From assembly GCF_016808095.1 (NCBI RefSeq), contig NC_068974.1, positions 16,120,001 through 16,184,000 of the forward strand: a stretch of 64,000 bases of DNA, read 5' to 3'. A model generated the notes under the pieces. It saw only the letters and a list, made by a program, of their open reading frames with translations. It did no database searches and was not told the DNA's origin. Of this stretch, positions 10,164-21,725 are shown in pieces (the stretch's first letter is position 1; every line of letters begins with the position of its first letter). The stretch is from Vigna angularis (Eukaryota > Streptophyta > Magnoliopsida > Fabales > Fabaceae). Position numbers and translations under genes: made by a program.

Positions 10164-10290
10164 CTTACCTCAAACACTAGCATTCTATGTTGGAAGAAAG
10201 ATCCTTCATGTTAATTTATCTTCAAAAAGGTCTTGTACTGATTCTGCAGTAGAAATTACAGCTTCTACAATAGACATGACTGATTCCTAA
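10164..10290 (+). pseudogene. C-terminal exon remainder of the receptor-kinase pseudogene
   Basis: With element E and one target duplication removed, the frame runs on from 6744 into LPQTLAFYVGRKI and the Ser/Thr-rich tail, ending at TAA 10288-10290. This matches the usual C-terminus of S-domain kinases (a Pro-rich run, then AFYV-RK). It shows that the insertion split a still-aligned exon. Confidence 0.8.
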
Positions 10291-10516
10291 GAAATAGAAT
10301 CAAGGTGAGCACTTTTCATATTTTAATTACAGTGTGATGAAGTACACTGATCTTTTCCTTTTTTCTTGACACGTGCAGACAAAGGCCATGCATCTTACAT
10401 GCAGAATTGCAAAGCTGAAGTTTAAGCTTGAAATAAGATTTAGAATGACTTTGTTTCAAGCTTTGTGAGTTTGGTTTAAATTTCAGAGTTCGTTTAACTT
10501 TATTTTCTCATTTATT
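10291..10516. other. Former 3' flank of the kinase pseudogene
   Basis: AT-rich sequence with no ORF of note. It probably held the 3' UTR of the pseudogene. Confidence 0.4.
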
Positions 10517-11807
10517 CACTACTGCATTAAAAGGATATAGCCTCGGTTATTTTGGGTTATAGACACCGGTTCGGTAACCGGTGCATATCCAGACGAGGTA
10601 AAAAGGTTACCTCTTTTTGCCTCGGTTGTGACCCCAATCGAAAAATGATAGAATTTTGCCTCGGTTTCTGCTGAACCGAGTCAATATCTTGGATTCTACT
10701 GCCTCGTTTGAGACCTGAACCGAGGTAGTATAGTGAGTATAGTGTTTTTCGATTTTCCAATGTTCCAGGCCTTCCATCACATTAACTTATTATCATTTTC
10801 TCTGTTGCATCTTTCAATCTCAAACACTGTAAAACCACAACCAGAAAAAGAAAGCAAAATCTCACAAGCAGAGAGGAAAATATCCAGAGAGGCTAAAATC
10901 ATATTTAGATTCTTTCATAAATATAACAGAATCATACAATACAAAAAAGAAAACACAAAAATGGAGCCAACAACGGCGACTTTGTTGAGCAACGACGGTC
11001 CGACGACTGGCCTCGGCTCCAACGTGAGGTTGCGAACGGCACTTCCCCAGACGCGAATCCGCGAAGAGGCATCAGATCTGTAGATCTGAGATTGGAACGA
11101 GAGTCGGTTGGGACGTTGGGGATCTCTGTTGCGGGTGAGCCGGGCCTTCAGATTTGTAGATCTGAGATTTTTCACCACCAAAAGCCATCGCCAACAGCAA
11201 CCGCCAACAGCCACCGCTTCACTCCAGAGACGGGGCCGCTTGCTCTTCGCTCCAGAGATGCAATGGCAGGTGAGGTGGAAGCTGCACTCGAGCCGTCGCC
11301 CAGGACGAGGTGGTGGTGGCTCCCGGCAGTGGCGAGGTAGTGGCGGGGCAGCGGCGGGGCAGCGGCAGCGACACTTACAACAGTAGAAGCGAGATTGGAA
11401 GAGAGAAAAGCGAGCTTGGAACGAGAGAAGCGAGATTGGAATGAGAGAAAAGCTTCTAGGGAACGAGAAAAATAAAAGGAAAGTGAGAGAGCTTCTAGGG
11501 AACGAGAGAGAAGCGAGAAAAATAAAAGGAAGAAGAGAGAGCTCCTAGGTTTTCTCGTGCTTCAGTCCAAGTCCAAGCCCATATGCCTCGGTCCATTTGG
11601 TAACCGAGGCAGTAACTTTTTCACCTGAGGTATATACCTCGGTCTATTTTGTCAACCGAGTCAATATGTCTTTTAGACACCGGTTATTTAATAACCGAAG
11701 CATATAATGATTTGAAAATTACAACTCTGCCACCGCGTCTGATACGCTTCGGTTCCAAAAAAACCGAGACATAATGTACGAGTTAAAAATGAAATTTTGT
11801 ACTAGTG
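10517..11807. mobile_element. Small non-autonomous CACTA-like element
   Basis: The left end CACTACTGCATTAAAAGG and the right end (reverse complement CACTAGTACAAAATTTC) are flanked by a 3-bp duplication ATT (10514-10516, 11808-11810). Subterminal repeats of CCTCGGTT or AACCGAGG in both orientations occupy the first and last 200 bp or so. The middle (about 10960-11390) is GC-rich and open in several frames but without a recognisable domain, and there is no transposase. Length is 1291 bp. Confidence 0.75.
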
Positions 11808-11810
11808 ATT

Positions 11811-12011
11811 TTTCAAGTGTATACCACAAGAAGCACACTCTCTCGTCCCTTGTGCAACTCTCCCTCCTGCTGATTACACTTTCCATATTTGAAGCATGAT
11901 ATCTTCTTTATATTCATATTAAAGCAGAACAACAGTTTAAAGTAGAAACGGCCAATTCTCGTACAACATTTCGATAAAGTATCCAATTTTAAAAAACGGT
12001 CTTCTAACTTT
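11811..12011. other. Short flank before the duplicated block
   Basis: AT-rich sequence with no recognisable feature. Confidence 0.3.
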
Positions 12012-12590
12012 TGTCACCGCTCAGAACATAACATTAGTAAAAATAAATACTTTTTCTTCTTTATGTTAATAATTTATAGATTTATTGCATAAGTTTTGTG
12101 TGCGTCATCTCGACTTATACTTTGAAGATTATAAATATGTTGTATTACGGTTTCGATATTGATGTCCATGCTACACAATATCCCAGTGACACTAATTTGG
12201 TACCCACCAGGAAAAGTGTTAATACCAAAACCGCTCATCATAGGCAACGTTAGAAACAACCCATACGAGGAATGGTCTGCAAACAATTGAATTTGATATT
12301 ATTATAAGAGATTAAGTATACATATCTAAATGGATTCTTGTAAAGGAAAATGTTTATGGAAAGACTTATTATTTAAGTAAATTGTTGAAAGTTACTTATA
12401 TAGCTGGAAGTCAACAAAATTAAAAAAAGAAATAATTATTATTAGTTTTTTAGAAATTTAGCAAGTGTAGTTCTGGTGTACACTTGGAAGCCAGAACTAT
12501 ATATATACAACTATTTGTATTGAATTGGAGTCTTTAAATAAGAATTCTTTTGTTTCTAAGGTTGGAGCTAGCCAACTTTTGACTTTTGAT
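12012..12590. repeat. Duplicated block H, copy 1
   Basis: 579 bp nearly identical to 14486-15034 apart from a 29-bp indel and single-base changes. It contains a 70-codon minus-strand frame (12074-12286) that is broken in the other copy and that I do not recognise. The paired sequence TGTCACCGCTCAGAAC marks the left edge of both copies. Confidence 0.85.
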
Positions 12591-13029
12591 ATTTGGTATC
12601 ATTTAGCTTGTGGCATTTGGAAATGATGGTGACCACAAATGAAATGGAAATCTGCATGGAGTTGATAGAAAAAATGTTCATATGTGCAAGAATCAACAAA
12701 GAAATTATTGGATTTGGTGCAACAAGTTGGCCAAACTTAACCTCGCACGATGCGTACTGTGGGTTTAACTTAACTCGATCTAACATGGGTTTGACTCCAC
12801 TTGACCCAATTTGATAGTTAACTTGACTAGGCCTGACAAGGGTCTAACATGACCTAACTCGACTTTATTGGGCTCGAGTGGGTTGTACTCAACTCAATCT
12901 GATATACTTTTGACCCGTCTGTCTAAGATGTGCCCAACTTGATTCGATCCTACGTGGGTCAGACTCGACTTCAACTTTTGAAGGCTCGACTTAACTTAGT
13001 CAAACATGGGTTTAACCTCAGTCATCTAT
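12591..13029. repeat. Degenerate short repeats based on (T)AACTCGACT / GGGTT words
   Basis: From about 12735 to 13020 short words such as TAACTCGA, CTTGACCC, ATGGGTTT and CTCGACTT recur irregularly in both senses. There is no regular period and no coding potential. Confidence 0.45.
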
Positions 13030-13715
13030 TTCAGTAGGTCAGCAGGGCTCGCAGGGGTCGGTAAGATGTTACAACTATGCGGGACCACACCTCAAGTCTT
13101 TCTGTCCTTAGTTGGGAGGATACAAGAGATGTAATCGGTATGGAAAAGAGGGCCACTATGAGAAAGATTGTCCTATGGGCAGAAGGGTTGTCTCGCGACC
13201 GCCAAGTGCTGGGAGATTACAGCAAAGGAGTGGGGGTCGAGCATAAGCTGAAGGCCGAGTCTACGCAATGAAAGGATCAGAGGCAGCAAATTCAGGTCAT
13301 CTTATTATCAGTACTTGTTTGTTGCATGGAGTATCTTGTTGTGTGTTGTTTGACTCGGGGACAACACATTCCTTTATCTAAAAGGAATGTGTTGAAAAGT
13401 TGGGTTTGTCAATCGGGGATTTGCAGTTTGATCTGATGGTGTCAACCCCAGCAGCTGGTGTAGTTTAGACATCTACCATGTGTGCTAGATGTCCAGTTGA
13501 GGTTGAGCGTCGTAGGTTCAAAGTGAACCTTATCTGTTTACCTCTCAAAGGTTTGGAGGTAATTCTAGGAATGGATTGGTTAGCTGCCAATCATATTCTT
13601 ATAAATTGTGGTGAGAAGAAGTTGGTGTTTCCAAAGGAAGAAAAAAATATGTTGTTGTCGGTCGGTTAGTTGAAGCAAGAGTTAAGAGAAGGGGCTAGTT
13701 GTTTTCTGGTGCTAT
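13030..13715 (+). pseudogene. Tekay/Del-like gag zinc knuckles and aspartic protease, copy 1
   Basis: The fragment starts in gag with two degenerate CCHC knuckles (CYNYAGPHLKSFC, then CNRYGKEGHYEKDC; each has lost a Cys to Tyr). A retropepsin core follows: VLFDSGTTHSFI with the D-S-G catalytic triplet, and a hydrophobic ILGMDWLAANH. In-frame stops occur near 13243, at the FI*KECVE site (about 13380) and at GVV*TSTMC (about 13467). Family: Ty3-gypsy chromovirus, Tekay/Del branch, by motif recognition. The piece ends at 13715, where an element A LTR begins after GCTAT, exactly as in copy 2. Confidence 0.8.
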
Positions 13716-14485
13716 TGATAACGATTTAAAATACTGTTATTTGTGATGTAATTTTGATACTAAATACACCCTTTTTGACTTAGAAACTTGCTTGGACTCA
13801 TGCTTTTTCATTAAGTTGTGTGAATAAGAGAGTTGAGGTTGAATTTGATGATTTTATGACTAATTCCCTTTGTTTTGATAGAAAATGAGTTAATAAGGAA
13901 GCAGAGATGAAGTGCTAAGGGTATAGAGCTCAGAAAGGCCTAGAAAAGCACCAGAAGAGGGAACCGCACGAAGCTTGGGCGACCTGTAGGAGGCTTGGGC
14001 GTGGAAAAATCGACGCCTGCCGCCCGGGCGTCGGACCCCTGAAGCCCGGGCAAAATTGAAGGCTCAAGCCTTACGGGAATCGACGTCCACCGCCCGGGCG
14101 GCCAAATTGGGCGCCCGAGCGGCGTGCTTTGCTGATCCGACCCAGTTTTTGCTTTGTTTCGACTCTTTTGGACTGGGCCCTATTTCTACTATTTTCCAAC
14201 TTTATTTAAAGGACTCAGGTGCTCTAGGTTTTGTATCTCTGGCTGGAGCAACACAATAGCACACTCTTTTACTCTCTGAAGGCGGATCTGGAGGCCGAAG
14301 CTTCCTCTTCTACTCTTAGGGTTTTACTATCTCATGCTTTTCCATTGTACATCTAGTTTCTCCATGTCTATGGGGAACTAAACTCTATTTGTTGTTGGGG
14401 AATGATGTAACCTTGTGAACTCTCATGTATTTGAATTTATTCTTAATCATATATGCTTTATTCATTAATTGTTAGGGAATGCATC
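13716..14485 (+). mobile_element. Truncated LTR of Athila-like family A
   Basis: It starts TGATAACGATTTAAAAT and runs parallel to the LTRs at 17231 and 45269, including the GC-rich CGCCCGGGCG boxes and TTGTTGTTGGGGAATG. It stops abruptly at TGTTAGGGAAT and is followed by block H copy 2. It is the left part of the 5' LTR of A, copied by the local tandem duplication rather than inserted independently. Confidence 0.85.
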
Positions 14486-15030
14486 TGTCACCGCTCAGAA
14501 CATAACATTAGTAAAAATAGATACGGATTTTTCTTCTTTATGTTAATAATTTATAGATTTATTGCATAAGTTTTGTGTGCGTCATCTCGACTTATACTTT
14601 AAAGATTATAAATATGTTGTATTACGGTTTCTGTATTGATGTCCATGCTACACAATATCCCAGTGACACTAATTTGGTACCCACAGGAAAAGTGTTAATA
14701 CCAAAACCCATACGAGGAATGGTCTGCAAACAATTGAATTTGATATTATTATAAGAGATTAAGTACATATCTAAATGGATTCTTGTAAAGGAAAATATTT
14801 ATTGAAAGACTTATTATTAAAGTAAATTGTTGAAAGTTACTTATATAGCTGGAAGTCACATAATTAAAAAAAGAAATAATTATTATTAGTTTTTTAGAAA
14901 TTTAGCAACTGTAGTTCTGGTGTACACATGGAAGCCAGAACTATATATATACAACTATTTGTATTGAATTGGAGTCTTTAAATAAGAATTCTTTTGTTTC
15001 TAAGGTTGGAGCTAGCCAACTTTTGACTTT
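14486..15030. repeat. Duplicated block H, copy 2
   Basis: Second copy of 12012-12590, with a 29-bp deletion near 14707 and small indels. Its right side is cut by the solo LTR starting at 15031. Confidence 0.85.
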
Positions 15031-16775
15031 TGATTATTGTTTAAGTTTCAAATTAATTAAAGTACATTCTTAATTAATTTGAGGGCGATCATGCATTTAA
15101 CCAAAGTAAATTCTCAATCAAATGCAAAACATTTCTAGATTATTCACAATAAATTCAACCAAAGTACATTCTCAATCAAATTTTATTGTGTTTAATCATG
15201 TCTATTCTTAAATCTCCTAACCAAATTAAAAGCTAATCAATCAAAGTAAATTCTCAATTGATTATAGTTGAAATTATTACTAATCAACCAAAGTACATTC
15301 TCAATTGATAGTAAAAACTATTTAATCATATGAAAGTTCCTAAATTAAATCAAAGTAAATTCTCAATTAAACCTGGAAACCCTAAAACTCATATAATCAA
15401 TATGCATGTAGATTCAAACATATTATGATGCAAAAATCTTTGCTTTTAACAAGATAGAGAGATGAAAGACATAGAGAGAGAACAACTTAAATCAATAATC
15501 AAAATAAACAATTGCATTAACTAAACGTAACCTCAGAATCCATAATGGAATTACAACAGAATAACCCTATATGCTTAGCTCTCCATGAATGAAGTTGAAT
15601 ACAAGATGAAATAAGAGAGAAGTGGTGAATGAGAGAATGAATTCCTCAAGTGAAGTCCCCTCGGTCTCTTTAAATAGGCTTGATTGGGCTTGGACTCTGA
15701 ATATTCAGTTGATAGAATCTTTTATCTCATATCTTCCAAATAACTAAAAGATTTAGATAATTATAACATTATTTGGAAGATATTTTCTGTTGATATTCAC
15801 AAATTAAATTAATTTAACAACTGAATTTTATCTTTTAGCTTTTTCTGACTTTCCAAAATTGCACAAATACCCTAAAACTTCCCCTAACTGCACTTTAGCC
15901 CCTCAGAATTCTCCAAATTTGCACCAGAACCCCTGTTGACCAGCTTTTGACCAGAGAAAGGACGCGCCCAATGGGAGCTTGCCACGTGGTTGTGGATGGT
16001 ACGCGAAGACGAGCACGGTTGTTGTGTTGTGTGCGACTCACGATGGTGGAGGACGATTTGGTGGTGCGATTGCGCGGCGAGGAAGAAAAAGAAGTTGGTC
16101 GGCGGTGAGGGTGGTACGGATTTGCGGCGTGGTGGTGGCACGACAGTGATGGTCCGTTGATGCGCCGGCGGCGGTTGTGGATGGTGCGGCGGTGGCTGAC
16201 CGGTGACGGAGCGACGTTGGGGCTTGCGGCGGCGGCACGGCAGTGGCGGCTAGGGTTTTTGTGGAGAAGGTGGAAGATGATGCTCATGGGTTAGGGCTGA
16301 GGTGGCGAAATGTGGTTGGCTAGATCTGTGTGGGGAGGATTTGGACACGTGGCATGATCTGGTGGAGTCTAGCTTAGGAGGGGTGTGTATAGGAAACTTA
16401 GTGAGGTGTAGTAGAAATGGCTTAGTGTTTGGGCTTGGTCGTTGGCCTGTTTCAGAAATAGGAGTGTGTGTAGGGATTTTAGGGGCTGCAAGGGTAAAGC
16501 TTGTTTGTTTGGCCCATCTGTACATTATTTTCCAAATACAACCTGATTTTGGGCTTTGAATTGCCATTTGAACCAATAAAACTTATATTCTCAGCTGGAC
16601 AAATAAACATTAGAACATCCAAGAATAATTTATGCACTAAAACTTACTTTTTACGTCTCTTTATTTCCCAAACCCAATCATCACAAATTCACTTAAAATC
16701 AACCATTTAAACACAATTATCCCATCAAAATTTTAATTTTCAAACATAAGTGTGGGCATAAATATGCACTCATCA
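15031..16775 (-). mobile_element. Solo LTR-like block without matching target duplication
   Basis: On the minus strand it begins TGATGAGTGCATATTTATGC and ends ACAATAATCA, that is TG...CA, about 1745 bp. The plus-strand left half carries repeated phrases such as CAAAGTA(A/C)ATTCTCAAT. A GC-rich stretch at 15960-16320 is open in several minus frames (Pro/Ser/Arg-rich) but has no domain. The flanks differ (ACTTT on the left, TCTAC on the right). They belong to block H on one side and the Tekay protease fragment on the other, so this is not a simple solo LTR. Confidence 0.65.
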
Positions 16776-17230
16776 TCTACGCAATGAAAGGATCAGAGGC
16801 AGCAAATTCAGGTAATCTTATTATCAGTACTTGTTTTTTGCATGGAGTATCTTGTTGTGTGTTGTTTGACTCGGGGGCAACACATTCCTTTATCTCAAAG
16901 GAATGTGTTGAAAAGTTGGGTTTGTCAATCGGGGATTTACAGTTTGATCTAGTGGTGTCAACCCCAGCAGCTGGTGTAGTTCAGACATCTACCATGTGTG
17001 CTAGATGTCAAGTTGTGGTTGAGGGTCGTAGGTTCAAAGTGAACCTTATCTGTTTACCTCTCAAAGGTTTGGAGGTAATTTTAGGAATGGATTGGTTAGC
17101 CGCCAATCATATTCTTATAAATTGTGGTAAGAAGAAGTTGGTGTTTCCAAAGGAAGAAAAGAAGATGCCGATGTCGATCGGTCAGTTGAAGCAAGAGTTA
17201 AGAGAAGGGCTAGTTGTTTTCTGGTGCTAT
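16776..17230 (+). pseudogene. Tekay/Del-like aspartic protease, copy 2
   Basis: Near-identical to 13258-13715 but without the two in-frame stops. It has VLFDSGATHSFISKECV, ILGMDWLAANH and LVFPKEEKKM. A 1-bp deletion in a G run near 17208 shifts the frame just before the end. Element A is inserted at 17230, and the Tekay reading resumes at 50073. This is the better-preserved of the two copies and the one continuous with RT and integrase. Confidence 0.85.
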
Positions 17231-17885
17231 TGATAATGGTTTAAAATCCGTTATCTGTGATGAAATTTTGATACTAAATACACCCTTTTTGACTTAGAAA
17301 CTTGGTTGGACTCATGATTTTTCATTAAGTTGTGTGAATAAGAGAGTTGAGGTTGAATTTGATTATTTTATGGCTAATTCCCTTTGTTTTGATAGAAAAT
17401 AAGTTAATACAGGAAGCAGAGATGAAGTGCTAAGGATATAGAGCTCAGAAAGGCCTAGAAAAGCACAAGAAGAGGGAACCGCATGAAGCTTGGGCGACCT
17501 ACAGGAAGCTTGGGCGTGGACAAATCAATGCCCGCCGCCCGGTCGTCGGACACTCGAAGCTCGGGCAAAATTGATGGCTCAAGCCTTACAGAAATCGACG
17601 TCCACCGCCCTGGTGGCCAAATGGGGCGCCCGAGCGGCGTGCCTTGCTGATCCGGCCCAATTTTTGCTCTGTTTCGACTCTTTTGGACCGAGCCCTGTTT
17701 CTACTCTTTTCCAACTTTATTTAAAGGACCCAGGCGCTCTAGGTTTTGTATCTCTGGCTAGAGCAACGCAACAGCACACTCTTTTACTCTCTGAAGGCGG
17801 ATTTGGAGGCGGAAGCTTCCTCTTCTACTCTTAGGGTTTTATATCTCATGCTTTTCCATTGTACATCTAGTTTCTCCATGTCTAT

Positions 17886-19265
17886 TGATAGGTGTAAACG
17901 TTACTTGTTTTTGTTGCCTAAAATGTTGTGTTTTTGAGTAAGTTTAAGTATTTATTCTCATAAAAAGTATATAAATATTGATGTAAGTATATTTTTGAAT
18001 GTTTAAATGTGTTTTGATGCTTTTGTATGTTTATTTCGAAGTAGAATAAGGATTAGACATTATCACAGACTTGGAGCGCGTCACTGGACAAGCCAGAAGG
18101 ATCAAATAACCAAGCCTGAACGGACGCTCGTCGCCCAGCGAACGGACGCTCGTCGCCCAGCGAACGCACGCTTCTCGCCCAACGAGTGGACGCTCGTGAG
18201 CTCGTGACGCTCGTCGCCCAGCAAACGCTCGCTCGTCCAGTGAGAGGACGTTCGTGACGCTCGTCGCCCAACGGACGCTCGCTCGTCCAGCTAGAGGACG
18301 CTCGTCGCCCAGCGAGTGGACGCTCGCCCAGCAAGCAGGGGACGCTCGCCCAGCGACCAGAGGACGCTCGACCAGCGAGACCGCTCGCCCAGCGACCGAC
18401 AGACGCTCGCCCAACGAGACCGCTCGCCCAGCGAGAGGAGGACGCTCGCCCAGCGAAAAATCACTTACAGCCCTTCTCTTTAAAAACGCGATCCAGAGGC
18501 AGAGAGAGTCATTCTTGGAGGGGAGAAGTCCAGAGGGGACTCTACAACTCACGTCCAAGTCGTTTTGGGTGCTTCCAAGGTGGAAAATCACCACTTTCTA
18601 CCATCCAATCCATCGTTTATCGCTTCTGTGATGTATATGAGTAGCTATAACTCCATTTCACTAGGGTTGAGAGTAAAATTCTGAACTTCTATGTAATTTC
18701 TCTATTAATGCATGAACTTGTTTGAATTATGTGTTCTATCTTTATTATTTATGCCTATGATGGGAATCTGAGCTATTTGAACGATTAAATCATTGGGAAA
18801 TGTATGAGACCGCGGACCTAGGATAGAACTGCTAAAGGATTTCGAGTCCTAGACATAGGAGGGAATTTTTAGTCATCTTTGACATTGTGATTAAGGCAAA
18901 TCTGATAACTGAATTAGCTAAGGGATTAGTAATTTAGTTTGAGTGATTCTGAACTGTCATCTGAGGGATCAGAGGCTGCATGCGCCTAGGATGTCGATGC
19001 TTAATTTTAAGGAATTGTGTTAGTAGAAAATTACCGGAGTGATGAACTTGAATTTCAACCCCAGTGAACTTTAATTCATCTGTTTTTACCACTTTAATTT
19101 CATTTGTATGTGAATCTTAATTGTGTTATAAAAATATGTTTATTAATCGCTAAATTAGTAAACTTTAATCAATCTGTGAATCAAAACAAATCTCTTGGGA
19201 AAACAATTTCCAGACTTACCGGTTTATTACTTGAACGATCCGGTACGCTTGCCGAGGTCTCAACA
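17886..19265 (+). mobile_element. Solo LTR D
   Basis: 1380 bp, begins TGATAGGTGTAAACG and ends GCCGAGGTCTCAACA, with a perfect 5-bp duplication TCTAT (17881-17885, 19266-19270) and no internal region. Its end resembles Athila-type LTRs. It probably formed by recombination between the two LTRs of a complete element. It contains a GC-rich minisatellite. Confidence 0.85.
18118..18458. repeat. GC-rich minisatellite inside solo LTR D
   Basis: Irregular units of about 17-23 bp built from ACGCTCGTCGCCCAGCGA or ACGCTCGCCCAGCGA, some degenerated to GCTCGTCCAG. More than a dozen units are visible. It is open in several frames on both strands because of the repeat composition. Confidence 0.85.
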
Positions 19266-19964
19266 TCTATGCGGAACTAAACTCTATTTGTTGTTGGGGA
19301 ATGATGTAACCTTGTGAACTCTCATGTATTTGAATTGATTCTTAATCATATATGCTTTATTCATTAATTGTTAGGGAATTCGTCTGTTTTAATGCTTGCT
19401 CTATTTAACTCATTTAGTTGCATGATTTATGAATTGCCTGAGTGCCGAAAGGTTCCTTACAATTCAGGTTCTTGTTGAATTCTCCCAAGGGTAATTTTTC
19501 TCAGGAATGAGGGTATGAGTACTTGGTCATCTTAAGCTCTTGATCTTCAGACTTAATTTTCTACGAACGCTAGGAATTGCACGAACTAGGAATTAAGGCA
19601 GGCTTATTGCGCAGAGGGATTGGGTTCTAAGTACTTTAGTGAGTGACGTTAACATTAATGCATAAAGAGGAATTCTTATATACATGAGAGGGAACCTGGT
19701 GAAATCTAACCCCAACAACATATTCATCTCATATTAAACGGCATTCGTTCATCTCTGTGATACTCTACTATTGATCAATTTGCATTCATATTTTATTTTA
19801 TGTTTCTACATCGTAAACCAATGATCTCGTTTATTTTAAGTCTTAATTAATTAATTTATCACACGACTGTTTAGTGTTGAGAGTCCTCTGGGATACGATA
19901 CTTGGTCTTACCATTTTATATTACTTGTGTGATTTAGTACACTTGCCAATCTGTCAACAAGTTT

Positions 19965-19983
19965 TTGGCGCTGTTGCCGAGGA
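19965..19983 (+). other. Primer-binding site of element A
   Basis: TTGGCGCTGTTGCCGAGGA follows the LTR end by a few bases. It is the Athila-type site (complement of tRNA-Asp 3' end) with two likely C-to-T/G-to-A changes relative to the form in B2 and B3. Confidence 0.7.
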
Positions 19984-20144
19984 CTCACGGTTTAAACTAT
20001 TCTATTTGTGTGATTCTTAATTAATTTTGGCTTTATTTTATTTTACTTTATTTGATTTTACTTTATTTTATTTTATTTGATTTTATCTTTTATTTTATTT
20101 ATATTTTTGTGCTAACAATATTCTCTAGGTTTTTTTTTTGGTTT
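19984..20144 (+). other. A leader before gag
   Basis: T-rich leader with repeated TTTTATTTTATTTGA words, ending in TTTTTTTTGGTTTATGCAG. The same A/T-rich repeat leader is found in B1, B2 and B3 next to their primer sites. Confidence 0.5.
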
Positions 20145-21725
20145 ATGCAGGATACAGTTAGGACTCGAAGCACCAAAAGTTCTGAACCTCTTCTTAAAGG
20201 ACTTGAGACTAGCAAAAGACCACGGAGAAAGACACTATCTAGAGTTCCTTCTCTAGAACGAATTTCACAGGTCCTGCAATCTGATTAGGAAAGCATGGAG
20301 AACAGTGAAGGTAGGCGTACTTTGGCAGATTATGCAACTGTTGTTGGCCCTTACCGTTTTCACAGCATTGCAAAGCCAACGGTCAACGCCACAAGCATGG
20401 AGCTGAAGCCTGCGTTGATCCATCTAGTGAAAAGTAACCAGTTCAATGGATTGTCCAATGAAAGTCCAAATGAGCATCTGACCACTTTTAATGAGATTTG
20501 CAACACTATGAAGCTGAATGGAGTGCCAGATGATGTTATAAGACTGAGTTTGTTTCCTTTTTCACTGGGAGGAAACACTAAACTATGGCTAAACCCTTTT
20601 CCTGAAAACAACTTTACTAGGTGGGAAGATGTGGTTGCCAAACTTTTGACTAAATACTTCCCACAGTCAAAGATCAACAAAGGGAAGTAGGAAATCTCTT
20701 CTTTAAACCAAGGCATGGAGGAATCATTAGGGCAAGCATGGGATAGATACAAAAGCTTGCTGAGAAAGACACCTACTCATGGTTTTGATGAAGCAATAAT
20801 AGTCATTCTTTTCCTTGGAGGTCTGTGTTCACAAACCAAATTGATGTTGGATGCCTCAATTGGAGGCAATATCAAATTCAAGACTCTAGAGGAAGCTTAT
20901 GAGTTAATTGACAACATGGCTACCAATGATAATGAGATGCACAATGAAAGAAAAACTTCCTCACAACCTAAGGAAGTTTTACAGCTACAGTCTTATGATG
21001 CCTTGCTTGCTCAAAATAAAATTATCACTCAACAATTGGAGATTTTGACAAAAAAACTTTCTCAACCATCAAAGGAGTGCCAGAATGTTTCACAAGTTCA
21101 ACAACAACTCTATGATCCATGTGGTGGTGATCATATTAATGGTCAATGTGCAGTGCCCGAGAATCTCAATGAGAATGTGAACTACATGGGCAACCAGTTC
21201 CATCCCAACAATTACAATCAAGGGTGGAAATCCCATCAAAGCACAAGACAAAGCCAATTTGGGCAAACTAGTGGACAATTCAATTGACCACCACAACAAC
21301 AACAACAATAGTGGCAACAACAACCCTCTCTATCTGACAGAACTACAAAGCTTGAGGAGACCCTCCAACAATTCATGCAGGCATCTTTCTCCACTCAGAA
21401 AAGCAATGAACCTACTATAAAAAACTTGGAGATGCATGTTGGCCAAATGACCAAGAAATTAGAAGAGATGCCTATCAAAAGTTTTGGGGCTAATACTGAA
21501 GCTAACCCCAAAGAAGAATGTAAGGCCATTATGAGTATGAAATATGAGAGAGAGAAAAAAAAAGAAAAGTTGAGTGAGAAAGAAAAAGAAGAGAGTAATA
21601 TAAAAGAAAAAGATGAGAAAAAAATTGAGAGAAAAGGAAAAGAAAATTTGATTGAGAAAGAAAAAGAAAGAGAGGAGAATAAGAGAGAGAGAAAAGAAGA
21701 GGTTGAGAGAAAAAAGAAAAAGTAG
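20145..21725 (+). pseudogene. Gag of element A
   Basis: A single frame from ATG 20145 (MQDTVRTRSTK) to 21725, interrupted by in-frame stops at 20286, 20688, 21285 and 21309. The retrotransposon gag core is clear: LIHLVKSNQFNGLS, NEHLTTFNEICNT, FPFSLGGNTKLWLNPFP, LTKYFPQSK and AWDRYKSLLRKTPTHGF. A degenerate knuckle (CGGDHINGQC, first Cys lost), a Gln/Asn-rich stretch and a long Glu/Lys-rich tail follow (21530-21725). The product would be a structural capsid protein packaging element RNA. At least two of the stops (KGK*EISS, QQQQ*WQQQ) fit CAG to TAG changes. Confidence 0.85.

Larger units (their letters stand above)
17231..19959 (+). repeat. 5' LTR of element A, split by solo LTR D
   Basis: Segments 17231-17885 and 19271-19959 (about 1344 bp together) start TGATAATGGTTTAAAAT and end CCAATCTGTCAACA. 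GC-rich boxes related to CGCCCGGGCG lie at about 17500-17640. Confidence 0.85.

Noticed and set aside
12074..12286. A 70-codon minus-strand frame in block H that looks protein-like
   Set aside because: The second copy (14486-15030) breaks it with a 29-bp deletion and a 1-bp indel, and I recognise no family.
15884..16576. Pro/Ser/Arg-rich minus-strand frames
   Set aside because: Overlapping frames in a GC-rich part of an LTR, no domain and low-complexity composition.
18031..18631. Open frames on both strands rich in Arg, Ala and Ser
   Set aside because: Product of the GC-rich minisatellite in solo LTR D; open in opposite strands and without any domain.
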